Of a stretch of 29,741 bases of DNA, positions 29,726-29,741 are shown piece after piece. Under the pieces are notes generated by a model. That model ran no database searches and was not told the DNA's origin. It saw only the letters and a program-made list of their open reading frames with translations. Origin of the DNA: a virus. The stretch is taken from IMG/VR virus record IMGVR_UViG_3300044998_000182, positions 1 through 29,741 of that record. One strand, 5' to 3'. Numbering within the stretch: position 1 is the stretch's first letter; each line of letters opens with the position of its first letter. A program made the translations under genes and the position numbers.

Positions 29726-29741
29726 GCAGGTCTTACGCCAA

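Noticed and set aside
1-29741. tRNA genes, rRNA genes, CRISPR arrays, integrase or attachment sites
   Set aside because: No cloverleaf with CCA-end context, no rRNA-like sequence, no spaced repeats and no recombinase were seen on either strand.

Overview
The window reads as part of the genome of a large contractile-tailed phage, distantly related to T4 (Myoviridae-type). Evidence: a neck, tail-terminator, sheath, tube and baseplate gene set in T4-like order; a small sigma factor resembling T4 gp55; at least one perfect copy of the T4-type late promoter octamer TATAAATA; a free-standing HNH endonuclease; and phage-style packing with many ATGA and TAATG stop/start overlaps. The host cannot be named from this sequence. 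No integrase, tRNA, rRNA or CRISPR array was seen.

Layout. 1-2151 (minus strand): start of a Cys-rich gene at the edge, a zinc-ribbon Nudix hydrolase, an unknown protein and a candidate gp13-like neck protein. 2195-5625 (plus): a 1046-residue unrecognised protein and a small partner. 5610-7039 (minus): a protein sharing an N-terminal motif with the gp14-like neck protein, and an HNH endonuclease. 7107-9623 (plus): a self-contained late unit (promoter, 141-residue virion-like protein, strong terminator), a 319-residue protein with possible sigma-like segments, a gp14-like neck protein and a Pro/Gln/Ala-rich protein. 9761-10588 (minus): a DUF6065-like protein. 10633-15423 (plus): gp15-like tail terminator, a small protein, tail sheath, tail tube and a second tube paralogue separated from the first by a terminator. 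15413-17263 (minus): a small HTH-like protein, the gp55-like sigma factor and a GT2 glycosyltransferase. 17262-18318 (plus): a small protein and a second, degenerate glycosyltransferase with helical repeats. 18293-19745 (minus): four small genes, one a membrane protein. 19827-22316 (plus): a gp26-like baseplate protein, a small partner reachable by a possible -1 frameshift, a structural protein and a third tube-like protein.

A strong terminator at about 22.36-22.40 kb marks a boundary. The right part (about 22.4-29.74 kb, all plus strand) appears richer in GC with different codon use and has two related sigma-70-type promoters. The first drives a ParB-like gene that appears split. The second drives a tightly packed operon: MoxR-type AAA+ ATPase, metallopeptidase-like plus VWA protein, a split protein with an HWRRGH motif, an ADP-ribosyltransferase/HD-hydrolase fusion, and a zinc-ribbon protein. 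This looks like an early or accessory module.

The most unusual observations are: the ART-HD fusion inside a MoxR/VWA operon; two short perfect tandem duplications (10 bp and 17 bp), each breaking a gene that would be continuous with a single copy; a gp55-type late system with a matching promoter; a consensus sigma-70 promoter that runs straight into a hairpin; and a possible programmed frameshift after the gp26-like gene. All functional names come from reading motifs by eye; no database search was run.
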